DNA from: Thalassomonas sp. RHCl1
Lineage (GTDB): Bacteria > Pseudomonadota > Gammaproteobacteria > Enterobacterales > Alteromonadaceae
Length of the DNA: 64,000 bases
Direction: 5' to 3'
NCBI RefSeq assembly: GCF_947387555.1
Contig: NZ_CANDNZ010000001.1
Span: 620,001 to 684,000 of the forward strand
The notes beneath the pieces are model-generated. The model was not told the DNA's origin. It did not search any database and saw only the letters and a list, made by a program, of their open reading frames with translations. Every line of letters begins with the position of its first letter. The first letter of the stretch is position 1. The position numbers and the translations under genes were made by a program. Of this stretch, positions 53,386 to 62,948 are shown piece by piece.

Positions 53386-53793
53386 TTACGGCTGATAGAG
53401 TCCAATCGATATCTTCAGTCGTTTAAAAGGTTTGATTTGATCCAGCACAGCGACAACTTGTTCGTAGCTGGTGTCTTTATGGGGCCTTAGCAGGATATGC
53501 TCTGTCGGGTTGTTGGCAATAAAATATTCTATCCGGGCGGGCAGGCGGATGATGTCGACCGCTTTGTTGTTGAAATAGACGATGCCATGCTGGTCTATAT
53601 GGACCATGATAGTAGTGGCTTTTTTATTGCTGGGTTTATCTGTGGTGGATTTTTTTACTAAAAAACCGCTTTCCTTGACGAATGAGGTGGTGACAATAAA
53701 AAAGATCAACATGATAAAGATGATGTCCAGCAAGGAAGTGACATCTACCTTGGCTTCTTCTTCCTGCTGTGCTCTTTTTTTTCTGCGGCGCAT
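53386..53793 (-). CDS. Orphan ExbD/TolR family protein
   Basis: 135 residues. A basic cytoplasmic start (MRRRKKRAQQEEE), then the family signature VDVTSLLDIIFIMLIFFIVTTSF with the membrane Asp of the proton channel, and a periplasmic domain (HIDQHGIVYFNNKAVD, LRPHKDTSYEQVVAVLDQIK). It normally works with ExbB and TonB, but no exbB or tonB is adjacent. It could pair with a distant ExbB or be a relic of a larger locus. Start at ATG 53793 after AAGGGAAAG. Confidence 0.9.
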   Translation of the reverse strand: MRRRKKRAQQEEEAKVDVTSLLDIIFIMLIFFIVTTSFVKESGFLVKKSTTDKPSNKKATTIMVHIDQHGIVYFNNKAVDIIRLPARIEYFIANNPTEHILLRPHKDTSYEQVVAVLDQIKPFKRLKISIGLYQP

Positions 53794-54292
53794 AATCTTT
53801 CCCTTGAGGAGACTTTCTCGGGAAACAGATGAAATGGCTTGATAAAGTCAGCCATACCTTTGTTAAGTATAGGATAGTTAGCAGCCAAACCATAAAGCTT
53901 GCCTTGTAGCTTTCAGGAGGCGCAGGTATTTTTCAATCTTGTCCGGCCTTTGAGTCAATTGGTGAAGGTTAAGCGTTTTTCTTGTTGCTCCCAACAAGGT
54001 ATATCTTGTTCCCTGGCATGGCTACAGGCTGTTATTTGTCTTTAACTTGTCCTTGTTTTTTGGGTTTTTGACCTGGCGGGTAATATTGCTGGTAAATATT
54101 CTCCGGGCAAAAGTGAAAAAACGGGAAATTTAGCTAGGCTTATATAATCACCGACTTAGGTTGACTGATATCCTGCCGCCGGGAAGAGTCGCAGTTATCA
54201 TTTTCTGATATGCACTCATAAAAGTGATTGAATTTCCTGTCTTTTATAAAGGATTAAACACAAGTTTAATAGCAACTAGGGAAAGAGCTAAA
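53794..54292. other. Intergenic region between ExbD and chemoreceptor genes
   Basis: About 500 bp between divergent genes. A TATAAT box at 54143-54148 may be the chemoreceptor -10 but lacks a good -35. No ORF with a ribosome-binding site and no RNA structure found. Confidence 0.45.
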
Positions 54293-57076
54293 ATGAAGAC
54301 AAAAACTACCCGTGATAAACTGCCCCTCAGTCTGCAAGGGGCATTAGAACAGTTAACCAGTCCGGTTATACTGATTGATAGTGAACTTAGTATCAGTTAT
54401 CTCAACCAGGCGGCAATAGCCTTATTCAAATCCCATGAAAGCATTTTGCAAAAGAAATGGCCGCGTTTTCAGGCAAATAAAAAATTAATCTTAGGGACAG
54501 ACATAGGCGGCCTTTATCAGGAGTTTATTCCCGAAGGCCAGGATTTTAATCTCACTGAACCAACATCCCGCTCTGTAGAAGTGAATCTGGAACAGTTATT
54601 TTTCAAAGTGACGGCTAACCCCCTTTATGATCCTGAAAAGGAATATCTGGGGCATTGCCTGGAAATCCAGGATATTACCCTGCAGCGGGAGCAGGAATTG
54701 CAGCTGTTGGATACATCGGCACAAATTGCCGCCATCAGTAAAGCCCAGGCGGTGATCGAATTTAATATGGACGGTACCATCATTACCGCCAATGAGAACT
54801 TTTTACAGACGTTAGGTTATCGCCTGGAGGAAATACAGGGTAAGCATCACAGCATGTTTGTCGAGCCTGGGGTTGAAAGCAGCGCCGAATACCTGGAGTT
54901 CTGGGAAAAGCTCAATGCCGGGGAATTTGAGTCCAGGGAGTATAAGCGCCTGGGCAAAGGGGGCAAGGAGATATGGATTCAGGCTTCTTATAATCCTGTT
55001 TTTGATTTAGCCGGCAAGCCGGTGAAAGTGGTCAAGTTTGCCACCGATGTCACTGAGCAGAAACAGCGTAATGCCGATTTCTGCGGGCAGATTGCCGCGA
55101 TAAGCAAGTCTCAGGCGGTGATCGAATTTAACATGGACGGTATTATCCTCAATGCCAACGAAAACTTCCTGCAAACGGTCGGCTATTCCCTGGAAGAAAT
55201 CCAGGGGCGACATCACAGCATGTTTGTCGAACCCGGTTTTGAAAGCAGCATCGAATATAAGGAATTCTGGGCCAAACTCAAGCGCGGCGAATATGAGTCA
55301 AAAGAATATAAACGTATCGGCAAGGCAGGGCGGGAAATATGGATACAGGCCTCTTATAATCCTATTTTTGATCTCAACGGCAACCCTTTCAAGGTGGTGA
55401 AATTTGCCACCGATGTCACCCAGCAAAAACTCAACAATGCCGACTTTTCCGGGCAAATTGCGGCCATCAGTAAAGCCCAGGCGGTGATCGAATTTAATAT
55501 GGACGGCACCATTATTACTGCCAATGATAATTTCCTGCAAACGGTAGGTTACAGCCTGGAAGAGATCCAGGGCAAACACCACAGCATGTTTGTCGAGTCC
55601 GGCTATAAAACCAGCAACGAATATAAGGAATTCTGGGCCAAGCTTAACCGCGGTGAGTATGAGGCCAGTGAATATAAACGCCTGGGTAAGGGAGGCAAGG
55701 AGATCTGGATCCAGGCTTCCTATAACCCGATTTTTGACCTTAACGGCAAAGCATTTAAAGTGGTGAAATTTGCCAGCGATGTAACCGGGCAAAAACTGGC
55801 CAATGCCGATGTTTCCGGGCAAATTTCCGCGATAAGCAAGGCGCAGGCAGTGATCGAATTTAATATGGACGGCACTATCATCACAGCTAACGATAACTTC
55901 CTCAATGCTATGGGTTATGAACTGGCTGAGATAAAAGGCCAGCATCACAGTATGTTTGTTGACCCCATGTACAAAACCAGCGAAGAGTACCGGTTGTTTT
56001 GGCACAAGCTTAATCTGGGGGAATATGACGCCAATGAATATATGCGTTTAGGCAAAGGCGGCAAAGAGGTTTGGATTCAGGCCTCTTATAATCCGGTGCT
56101 TGATCTAAACGGCAAGCCATTTAAGGTGGTGAAGTATGCTACGGATATTACGGCGCGCAAAAAGGCCATCGCGCAAATTAAAAAAGTGCTCCTGTCCATG
56201 TCCCGGGGTAACCTGACCGACTTTATCGAAGGTGAGTTGGTGGGAGAGTTTGGCGTGATCGGCGAGGCCATGAATGAACTGATCACTATCCTCAATAAAA
56301 TGGTCGGCGATATCCACAATACTTCAACCAGGGTTTATGAGGCTGTTACCGACATAGCCAAAGGCAATGACGAACTGAGCCACCGCACGGAAACACAGGC
56401 CTCCAGCCTGGAAGAAACTGCTTCTGCTATGGAAGAACTGGCCAGTACCGTGCAACAAAATGCGGAAAACTCAACCGAAGCCAGTAAGTTATCCAAATCT
56501 GTAATGGTCAAAGCCAATAATGGCGGTGAAGTAGTAAGAAATGCCATCACTGCCATGAGTGATATTAACAAGTCCAGTAAGAAAATTGCCGATATCATCA
56601 GTGTTATCGATGAAATTGCCTTTCAAACCAATTTACTGGCATTAAATGCTGCGGTCGAAGCTGCACGTGCCGGTGAGCAGGGACGTGGTTTTGCCGTGGT
56701 GGCCGCCGAAGTGCGTAATCTGGCGCAACGCTCTGCCGGGGCTGCCAAGGAAATCAAGGGCTTGATTAATGACAGCGTAGAAGCCGTCGGTCAGGGTACG
56801 AAATTAGTGGATGAAACCGGGCAAACTTTTGATGAACTGGTTAAGGCCATAGGTGAAGTGGGCAAAATGATCGATGATATTGACGGTGCCGGTAAAGAGC
56901 AGAACGCCGGTATCGGCGAGGTCAGTGCCGCGGTAACTCAGATGGATGAAATGACCCAGCAAAACGCCGCCCTGGTGGAAGAGTCGGCTGCCGGCAGCAA
57001 GGCCATGGAAACACTCGTGCAATCCTTGCTGGAGCAGGTAGACTTCTTCAATAATGAAAGCAGTGAAGGGGCATAA
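54293..57076 (+). CDS. Soluble methyl-accepting chemotaxis protein with PAS array
   Basis: 927 residues from the ATG at 54293, behind GAAAGAG. A first, diverged PAS-like region (about 15-135: [24 protein letters not shown]) is followed by four near-identical 122-residue PAS/PAC units (143-630: [44 protein letters not shown]). A HAMP-like linker follows ([19 protein letters not shown]), then the signalling domain with the conserved hairpin tip [42 protein letters not shown]. No membrane helix, so it is cytoplasmic. This Aer-like PAS architecture suggests heme or flavin, redox or ligand sensing; the ligand is not known. Confidence 0.94.
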   Translation: MKTKTTRDKLPLSLQGALEQLTSPVILIDSELSISYLNQAAIALFKSHESILQKKWPRFQANKKLILGTDIGGLYQEFIPEGQDFNLTEPTSRSVEVNLEQLFFKVTANPLYDPEKEYLGHCLEIQDITLQREQELQLLDTSAQIAAISKAQAVIEFNMDGTIITANENFLQTLGYRLEEIQGKHHSMFVEPGVESSAEYLEFWEKLNAGEFESREYKRLGKGGKEIWIQASYNPVFDLAGKPVKVVKFATDVTEQKQRNADFCGQIAAISKSQAVIEFNMDGIILNANENFLQTVGYSLEEIQGRHHSMFVEPGFESSIEYKEFWAKLKRGEYESKEYKRIGKAGREIWIQASYNPIFDLNGNPFKVVKFATDVTQQKLNNADFSGQIAAISKAQAVIEFNMDGTIITANDNFLQTVGYSLEEIQGKHHSMFVESGYKTSNEYKEFWAKLNRGEYEASEYKRLGKGGKEIWIQASYNPIFDLNGKAFKVVKFASDVTGQKLANADVSGQISAISKAQAVIEFNMDGTIITANDNFLNAMGYELAEIKGQHHSMFVDPMYKTSEEYRLFWHKLNLGEYDANEYMRLGKGGKEVWIQASYNPVLDLNGKPFKVVKYATDITARKKAIAQIKKVLLSMSRGNLTDFIEGELVGEFGVIGEAMNELITILNKMVGDIHNTSTRVYEAVTDIAKGNDELSHRTETQASSLEETASAMEELASTVQQNAENSTEASKLSKSVMVKANNGGEVVRNAITAMSDINKSSKKIADIISVIDEIAFQTNLLALNAAVEAARAGEQGRGFAVVAAEVRNLAQRSAGAAKEIKGLINDSVEAVGQGTKLVDETGQTFDELVKAIGEVGKMIDDIDGAGKEQNAGIGEVSAAVTQMDEMTQQNAALVEESAAGSKAMETLVQSLLEQVDFFNNESSEGA
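54722..56185 (+). repeat. Four 366 bp tandem repeats encoding PAS domains
   Basis: Repeat starts at 54722, 55088, 55454 and 55820, each exactly 366 bp (122 codons) apart. The units are highly similar in both protein and DNA, for example the block around ATCGAATTTAAYATGGACGG in all four, which suggests recent or ongoing homogenisation. Confidence 0.93.
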
Positions 57077-57151
57077 AAGAGCAAGAGCCTGGGAGCTGAA
57101 TAGTTGGCTTGTGTGTTTGTAGGCTAATTTTCTAGTACAGTTGCTTTTATT

Positions 57152-57180
57152 AAAAAGGCCAGCATTTGCTGGCCTTTTAA
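57152..57180 (+). terminator. Bidirectional terminator between chemoreceptor and porin genes
   Basis: AAAAAGGCCAGCA / TGCTGGCCTTTTAA, flanked by A and T runs, between convergent genes ending at 57076 and 57202. Confidence 0.88.
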
Positions 57181-57201
57181 GGTAATGGCAATCAGCAGGA
57201 G

Positions 57202-58347
57202 TTAGAAAATAAAATCTATGCCCATGGTCAGGGTGCGGGAGTCGCCGTGGTAGGCCCAACCTGTTGCTTTATTCCCCTGTTCTTCAAACTTATCATATTG
57301 TATTTTGAATGAGGCGCTGGGATGGAAGTTATAGCGTACCCCGTAGCCCAAAATATAATGCTCTTCTAAATCCTTGGTAGCCGCTTCGGTTTTGGTGTTT
57401 TCATGATCGGCTTTTGAATAGGCGATATAAGGCTGGAAGTCGCCAATATTGTATACCAGGGATACCAGATAAGTGGGGTATTCTGTGCCGACCACATCAT
57501 CATATTCAACGTGGTTCCAGTCAAACAAAAAGGTGAACTGGTTAAAATTGTAATAACCACCAAAACCTAAAAACTGCTGATCGAAGGGAACACTATCTGT
57601 TTCAGTACCGTCCTGGGCGGTTGTGGTACGGTCTCTGTCATTTTGGAAATAGACAAATCTGACTTCAAAATCATCCCCGGCAATATTCCAGTTAAAGCCT
57701 AGAATATCGCTCCAGAATTCATCGACAGAGCGTGCGTTACCGCCAAAGAGTTCGTCATAAAACAGCATTTCTTTGTTGTCGTAGGAATTCTCATTACCGT
57801 AAAAGAAGGTTAAATTGTTGGAGTAATCTCCCCATTCAAAATCATAGCTGGCCTGGAAACTGTTGAATTGAGTGATTTGCCACCAGTAAAGGTTGGATGG
57901 CGGCCGCATCCAGGGGTAGGCATAACCGACTTCTGAAAATTCGGAGTAATAATACATGGGGATATTACGCCGTCCGGCCATCACCGACCAGCTGTCATTG
58001 ACTTGATAGGTCAGATAATACCAGTCAAATTCCGGCTCAAAATCATCTGTACCTTTGGCTACCAGCTGGGCGGTAAATTTCAGGTCGTCGCCTAAATCGA
58101 CCAAAGCCTGCAGGGCAAAGACACTTTCCGGGGTGAATTTAATATCATTATCATACTGACCGACATCGTAGAAATCTGCGGTCAGGATCTCATCCCGTGT
58201 TTCTCCGGGGTTTAGCGGGTCATCGACACTGCCGAAGGTTTTCCCCGCAACAATTGAACCGTAGCCACTAAATGCCACATCCGCGAGGGCTGAATGGGGC
58301 AAAATGATAGTAGCAATCAACATAGTTAAGACTTTAAATAGCTTCAT
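57202..58347 (-). CDS. Outer-membrane porin-like protein
   Basis: 381 residues. Signal peptide at about 1-22 (VLTMLIATIILPHSALAD), then VAFSGYGSIVAGKTFG, alternating aromatic beta-strands throughout (WYYLTYQVNDSWSVMAGRRNIP, FTFLFDWNHVEYDDV, YIAYSKADHE) and a C-terminal strand ending in Phe (LTMGIDFIF), as barrel-assembly recognition requires. It resembles general gram-negative porins. It follows the PstS-like gene by 12 bp and is probably co-transcribed, so uptake of an anion such as phosphate is possible. Confidence 0.87.
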   Translation of the reverse strand: MKLFKVLTMLIATIILPHSALADVAFSGYGSIVAGKTFGSVDDPLNPGETRDEILTADFYDVGQYDNDIKFTPESVFALQALVDLGDDLKFTAQLVAKGTDDFEPEFDWYYLTYQVNDSWSVMAGRRNIPMYYYSEFSEVGYAYPWMRPPSNLYWWQITQFNSFQASYDFEWGDYSNNLTFFYGNENSYDNKEMLFYDELFGGNARSVDEFWSDILGFNWNIAGDDFEVRFVYFQNDRDRTTTAQDGTETDSVPFDQQFLGFGGYYNFNQFTFLFDWNHVEYDDVVGTEYPTYLVSLVYNIGDFQPYIAYSKADHENTKTEAATKDLEEHYILGYGVRYNFHPSASFKIQYDKFEEQGNKATGWAYHGDSRTLTMGIDFIF

Positions 58348-58359
58348 GTTAAATACTTC

Positions 58360-58809
58360 CTAATAGGTGGCGATAACTTTAACGGCATCGGTAACGGCAG
58401 AGGCATCAACATAGCTGATGGCGTCTTTGTTGGCCGATACTGTGGCAATAATTTCAGCATCTGACGATAACTCTCTGGGCATGGTTCCTTTGCCGGTAAA
58501 AACGAGTTTTGACCAGTAGGCATTAACCTGGGTAGTGGTGCGGCCGATCACCAGCTTGTTGAAATTATCCCGTGAAGCCGCGCCTTTGCTGGCATTCATA
58601 GGCAAGATAACATTGCCGTTATCGAACTTTTTAACCTTGCCCATAAATATTTTCTTGATGGTTTTTTTATCCAGTGACGCACTGTTATCCGGGTGAACGA
58701 TCACGGCTATTTCAGCAAAGGCGATATTGCTGATAAAGATGAATAAACTGGCAAAAATTAATCCTATTAATTTTTCTGGTTTATTTCTTTTAGGTTGGAG
58801 TTTCTCCAT
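58360..58809 (-). CDS. Small PstS-like substrate-binding domain protein
   Basis: 149 residues with a signal peptide (IGLIFASLFIFISNIAFAE). The body fits the short phosphate-ABC substrate-binding family: AVIVHPDNSASLDKKTIKKIFMGKVKKFDNGNVILPMNASKGAASRDNFNKLVIGRT, then AYWSKLVFTGKGTMPRELSSDAEIIATVSANKDAISYVDAS. It lacks the second lobe of a full PstS. It sits between a small hypothetical gene and a porin gene on the same strand. An AGAGGTATTC leader precedes its ATG, as it does the upstream gene. Confidence 0.88.
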   Translation of the reverse strand: MEKLQPKRNKPEKLIGLIFASLFIFISNIAFAEIAVIVHPDNSASLDKKTIKKIFMGKVKKFDNGNVILPMNASKGAASRDNFNKLVIGRTTTQVNAYWSKLVFTGKGTMPRELSSDAEIIATVSANKDAISYVDASAVTDAVKVIATY

Positions 58810-58829
58810 GAAAGAATACCTCTTAGTGA

Positions 58830-59087
58830 TTAATGGTTGTAAGTCATTTGCTTGTTATGGTTTTCCTGCGCTTTAGCGCAGCGGGTTGTCATAGAATATT
58901 GATTGCGGTTTGCACTAGTAACAGCTTGAGTTGCTGTCTGGGATAGCAAGAGGGTGGCGTAATGAATGTTATTGTCTGAAAAGGCATGCGCTACTGCCCG
59001 GGGAGTTTGGTCACTGAGCCCTTGATATTTTTTATTAACGCAGGCCAGGCATATTAAGCTTAACCGTTGGCGAAGAGCCTTAGTCAT
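58830..59087 (-). CDS. Hypothetical 85-residue protein
   Basis: Not recognised. Mostly hydrophilic, rich in Gln, Thr and Ala, with two Cys near the N-terminus (LICLACVNKKY) and one at about 70. No signal peptide or membrane helix. The sequence before its ATG (AAGAGGTATTCTCT) closely matches the leader before the PstS-like gene (AAGAGGTATTCTTTC), which supports real translation or a duplicated leader. It is the first gene of the unit with the PstS-like and porin genes, 20 bp ahead. Confidence 0.5.
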   Translation of the reverse strand: MTKALRQRLSLICLACVNKKYQGLSDQTPRAVAHAFSDNNIHYATLLLSQTATQAVTSANRNQYSMTTRCAKAQENHNKQMTYNH

Positions 59088-59265
59088 AGAGAATACCTCT
59101 TGATAAATGCCGGTTATCCTGTGATCTGTGGGTAACGCGTTTATTTACTTCGGGGCATCCCTGCGGGCTACTAAATATTTAGACCAGTTTTCGTAGAAAA
59201 GCCAATAAGGCGTTAATAATCCTCTATCTCTTGTGCCGTATAGCGGAGATTTTAAGCGGCTTTTT

Positions 59266-60153
59266 TCAGTTTTGGGAGGCGGAAGTTGAGCAGGCATGTT
59301 CGGCAGGCATCAGCTTGGGCCATTGTGCCAACTGACAGATAAGTTGTTGTTGCCAATACTTATCTTGCCAGATAGCCCCGTGCTGTAAGTCTTGTGCTAT
59401 CCATAAACGTTTTACGCCTCCTGCCTGAGCATAAAGGCTTTCACTGTGTTTTTTATTGATCACTGTGTCGGCATCGCTGTGTACGATCAATAGCGGAGTA
59501 TGGCTTAAGGCAGCGATAAAGTTTTGCGGGGCGTAATCATCGGAAATGCTCCAGCTCAAAGGTATTTGCAAGCCCCAGAAAAGCCAGGATTTTCCGAGAA
59601 TATCCCTGAAAATTTCCCGGTGGGAGGCAAAGGTGCTGTCAAGAATAAGGCCGGAAACCCGGATGTCTTGATTCAGACCTAACATGCCTGTGGCTATGGC
59701 GCCGCCCAGACTTTGCCCTATGACGATGATATTTTCCTCTCCCCGGTCACGGAGCCATTGATAACCCGAACTGGCATCCTGGATCACCGATTGAAAGTCA
59801 GGCTCCCCTTCAGAGCGGCCATAACCCCGGTAGTCGATAATAAAAACATTCCAGCCATATTCAGTTAACCAGTACAAATTGGCGATATGATAACTGAGGT
59901 TAGTGGCATTGCCATGGAGAAAATAAACGGTGCCCCGGCTGTTTTCTCCGCTTAATGTTGAGGATAGATACCAGCCGTGTAACCGGGTTTGATCGCTGGA
60001 TTGAAACTCGACATTTTCATAGCTAAAGCCAAAGCGCTTGGGTGAATCGACCAGCTCAGGTGTCGGCCAGAAAAACAGGCTTTGGCACCCTGACAGGTTC
60101 AGCATCAGGGCAAAAAAGCATATCAGCCGTGTGAGTATAGAAAACCTTATCAA
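59266..60153 (-). CDS. Alpha/beta-hydrolase lipoprotein
   Basis: About 295 residues. I chose the TTG at 60153 as start because AAGGAC lies about 10 bp upstream and it places a lipoprotein signal (LTRLICFFALMLNLSGC, Cys23) at the N-terminus; the frame opens as far as 60303. The hydrolase core has YFLHGNATNLSYH, IDYRGYGRSEGEP, the nucleophile elbow VIGQSLGGAIA (Ser in GQSLGG), IVHSDADTVI (candidate Asp) and QDLQHGAIW (candidate His). The family resembles the BEM46/YfhR group of membrane-bound serine hydrolases. Substrate unknown. Confidence 0.87.
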   Translation of the reverse strand: MIRFSILTRLICFFALMLNLSGCQSLFFWPTPELVDSPKRFGFSYENVEFQSSDQTRLHGWYLSSTLSGENSRGTVYFLHGNATNLSYHIANLYWLTEYGWNVFIIDYRGYGRSEGEPDFQSVIQDASSGYQWLRDRGEENIIVIGQSLGGAIATGMLGLNQDIRVSGLILDSTFASHREIFRDILGKSWLFWGLQIPLSWSISDDYAPQNFIAALSHTPLLIVHSDADTVINKKHSESLYAQAGGVKRLWIAQDLQHGAIWQDKYWQQQLICQLAQWPKLMPAEHACSTSASQN

Positions 60154-60346
60154 AATGAAGCTGTCCTTATAAAACTTTAAAGCTATTAAAACCTTAGTTA
60201 ACAGTTTAAAAAAATGACAGGCGTGGCAGGGGAGAAAACTTGTTGAAATAAAGTTAAATGAATAGTAATTAGCCGTTACAGGGGTTATAGTAGCGCCCGA
60301 CAAATCTGTCTACAGTTAAATTTTATGTTCGAGGAAGTAACGAAGT

Positions 60347-60826
60347 ATGAACAAAACTATTCTATCAGCCCTTATGGTTGGAACTCTTGCTGCCAGTGCA
60401 GCTATGCCAGCAGCAGCCGCTAACGACAAATCTTTAAACGCATGGCAAGATTGTGGTATCGGCGCAATCATTTTCCCTGCTAACGGTACTGCGGCCGCGA
60501 TTTCCAACATTATCTGGGATTTAGGTACTACGGCTGTTACTTCTAATGCTTCTTCACAGAATTCATGTTCTGGCGAGAAAGCAAAAACTGCTATGTTCAT
60601 CCAGGCAACTATGCCGGTACTTGAGCAGGAAGTTGCTGTTGGTGAAGGTGAATATGTAACAGCTATGCTTGAATTGCGTGGTTGTGAAGCCGCCAGCCAT
60701 TCAGCTATTATCAATGCTGTGCGCGAAGACTTCGCTCAAAAAGAAAATGATAATGCACAAGCCTTATATGAGACTTTAGAAGAGCGTGTTGAAACAAGCT
60801 TTTCTGCTTCTTGTGCAAGCGTTTAA
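60347..60826 (+). CDS. DUF3015 family secreted protein
   Basis: 159 residues. Signal peptide (ILSALMVGTLAASAAMPAAAA), then the family blocks WQDCGIGAIIFP, ISNIIWDLGTTAVTSNASSQNSCSG and ELRGCEAASHSAIINAVREDFA. Four Cys may form two disulfides. The function is unknown. It is followed 110 bp downstream by a DUF4105 gene, a pairing I have seen in related genomes, and has its own terminator. Strong translation is suggested by a GAGGAAG ribosome-binding site. Confidence 0.88.
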   Translation: MNKTILSALMVGTLAASAAMPAAAANDKSLNAWQDCGIGAIIFPANGTAAAISNIIWDLGTTAVTSNASSQNSCSGEKAKTAMFIQATMPVLEQEVAVGEGEYVTAMLELRGCEAASHSAIINAVREDFAQKENDNAQALYETLEERVETSFSASCASV

Positions 60827-60848
60827 ACGGCATTTTTTAAATACCGTT

Positions 60849-60878
60849 AAAAATGGACCTTCAGGGTCCATTTTTACT
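60849..60878 (+). terminator. Terminator after the DUF3015 gene
   Basis: AAAAATGGACC / GGGTCCATTTTTA with a TTCA loop, about 22 bp past the stop. Confidence 0.9.
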
Positions 60879-60936
60879 TTTAGCGGCTGGAAAACTTCTT
60901 TTTTATAAAGTATTGGCTTATTTTGAGATGAGTTGA

Positions 60937-62814
60937 GTGAAACAAATTTTTTCGTATCTAATATCTTTGCTGTTCTTTTTTGTGCTTTTTGCTACTCCAG
61001 TTCTGGCCGGCGCTCAATCACCTCAAAGCTTTGCCGAAAATAAGCAGTGGCGAAAATTACTCCATTACCCGGCAGATGCCGCCAAGCCCGGTTATATTAC
61101 CAGCGAAAGCTTTTATTTAAGTGCAAACGGCCGCCGGGATCCCCTGGCAGAACTAAGGGCCACCATTAAGGCATTTTACCAGGAAAAAGATCCTGTCAAT
61201 CCCCGGGAGCAGCATGGCCAATGTCGTTTCCCCGCCCGGTTTAAGCTCATTACCGAGCATGTAGACCTCAGTCCTTTTGGCAAGTTACCCGCGGTAAATT
61301 GCCAGGATTATCAGCATTGGCGTCAACAGGCCGATATTCACTCCCTCAGTGTGGTTTTTGCTTCCGGTTATATGGGCAATCCCGCTTCCATGTATGGGCA
61401 TCTGTTTCTAAAGTTGAATCGCGGTGGTTCAGGGAAAAGCGATTTGCTCAATACCAGCCTCAATTATGGCGCGATAGTACCGGAGCAGGAAAACCCTGTG
61501 GTTTATGTGTTGCGCGGGATTTTTGGCGGTTATGACGCCGGATATTCAGATCAGCAATTTTACCGCCATCACCACAATTATGGCGATGTTGAATTGCGGG
61601 ATATGTGGGAGTATAAACTGAACCTGAGCAGCGACGATGTTGATCTGCTTACCGCACATATCTGGGAAGTGCTGGGCAATAAGTTTGACTATTATTTTAT
61701 CGATGAAAACTGTGCCTTTCATATAGCCAAATTGCTTGAGCTGGTATTAACCGAGCCGCTTATCGCTAACGACAGCTTATGGGTGATCCCCTCGGCGGTG
61801 GCGAAAGGGCTGGAGCAGGCCAGCTACCGGGATAAACCTTTACTGGAAAAGATCAGCTTTATCCCGTCCCGGGAATCTGTATTGCATGATTATTACCGCC
61901 AGCTTACCCCTAAGCAAAAGGCGATCGCCGGTGAGCTGATCAACAACGAGTTTAACTTTGCCAATGAAGACTACCGGCAGTTGGCGGTCAACGAGCAAAA
62001 AATCATCGTTGAAACCCTGTTTCAGTATCAGAATGTGATCAAGCAAAAACAGACCGATGCCAGCCTTTTAAAAGCTAACACCCGAAAATTGATGCGTGAA
62101 CGGCTAAAACTGCCGCCTGGTCGGGCAATTGCCAAAGGAGAGCATAGCGAGAAGAAAGCCCCGCACCTGGGCATGAAACCGTCAAAATATTCATTTGGCC
62201 TGGCAGACATAGGCAGATCAAAACAGTATCTGACAGCGGGTTTTAGAATGACCTATTTTGATGACTTGTCTTCTTCGGTAGCCCGAAACCCGTTTGCCAA
62301 CCTGGAAATGCTTGATGTTGAATTTATTACAGATGATAACAAAACCCGTTTGCTTAAGCTGGACTTGCTCGATCTCGATTCCTTGCATACCCCGGGCGTG
62401 CCCTGGCGCGATGAAAATCCCTATGCCTGGTCGGTTCGGGCAGGGTATGAAGCATTAAATTATGCCTGCCTTGATTGTGGTATTTACTTTATTGAAGGGG
62501 ATATTGGAAAGTCGTATCGTTTTGGCAAAAATACTCTGGGCTATGGCATGCTCGGCGGCAAGGCATTTGCCGGTGATCAGGATGATGTTTTGGTTTCAGC
62601 CAAACTCGGGCTGTTAACGTCCTTAGGCAGCAAGGCAAAAATGAAACTTGAACTGCAGCAAGCGGCGCGCCTTAACTTGAGTCAATCATACCGTCACCGC
62701 TTTTATACAGAAATTAACTATCAGCTTGCTCCCGACTGGGAACTGAGGTTTTTATTGGAGAGAAGCGCAAGTACCCTGGTCGGATTGAAAATGAATTATT
62801 ATTGGGGCTTCTAA
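60937..62814 (+). CDS. DUF4105 (Lnb-like) periplasmic/envelope protein
   Basis: 625 residues with a GTG start. Signal peptide: LISLLFFFVLFATPVLAGAQ. The central domain is of the DUF4105 type, related to Lnb, an enterococcal lipoprotein transacylase with a papain-like fold: SMYGHLFLKLNRGG, GEVxLRDMWEYKL-like and DENCAFHIAKLLEL, giving candidate catalytic His and Cys. The last 200 residues look like a beta-barrel or beta-rich domain (YSFGLADIGRSKQYLTAGFRM ... LKMNYYWGF, aromatic C-terminus), so outer-membrane insertion is possible. It follows the DUF3015 gene. Acyl transfer or proteolysis is an inference. Confidence 0.85.
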   Translation: MKQIFSYLISLLFFFVLFATPVLAGAQSPQSFAENKQWRKLLHYPADAAKPGYITSESFYLSANGRRDPLAELRATIKAFYQEKDPVNPREQHGQCRFPARFKLITEHVDLSPFGKLPAVNCQDYQHWRQQADIHSLSVVFASGYMGNPASMYGHLFLKLNRGGSGKSDLLNTSLNYGAIVPEQENPVVYVLRGIFGGYDAGYSDQQFYRHHHNYGDVELRDMWEYKLNLSSDDVDLLTAHIWEVLGNKFDYYFIDENCAFHIAKLLELVLTEPLIANDSLWVIPSAVAKGLEQASYRDKPLLEKISFIPSRESVLHDYYRQLTPKQKAIAGELINNEFNFANEDYRQLAVNEQKIIVETLFQYQNVIKQKQTDASLLKANTRKLMRERLKLPPGRAIAKGEHSEKKAPHLGMKPSKYSFGLADIGRSKQYLTAGFRMTYFDDLSSSVARNPFANLEMLDVEFITDDNKTRLLKLDLLDLDSLHTPGVPWRDENPYAWSVRAGYEALNYACLDCGIYFIEGDIGKSYRFGKNTLGYGMLGGKAFAGDQDDVLVSAKLGLLTSLGSKAKMKLELQQAARLNLSQSYRHRFYTEINYQLAPDWELRFLLERSASTLVGLKMNYYWGF

Positions 62815-62870
62815 AGGGGTGATCGGCAACAGCTCCCCGTACGGCTGGAAAAAGCTGTGTGCAGGAAAAG

Positions 62871-62903
62871 AAACGGGCAATGACAGCATTTGTCATTGCC
62901 CGC
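62871..62903 (-). terminator. Terminator of the AsmA-like gene
   Basis: CGGGCAATGACA / TGTCATTGCCCG with a short loop. The T-rich tail (TTTCTTTT) is on the minus strand, about 45 bp after the AsmA-like stop; also usable as a barrier from the plus side. Confidence 0.8.
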
Positions 62904-62948
62904 GAGCTTTGCTGAATTTAGCTATTATCAGACTATTCAAGCAAGATT

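Noticed and set aside
55298-56005. 235-codon minus-strand open frame opposite the PAS repeats
   Set aside because: It mirrors the repeats of the chemoreceptor on the other strand and has no family resemblance.
54722-56185. Regular spacing of repeats considered as a CRISPR-like or satellite array
   Set aside because: The unit is 366 bp, fully coding and a PAS domain; no short repeat/spacer pattern or cas genes anywhere in the window.
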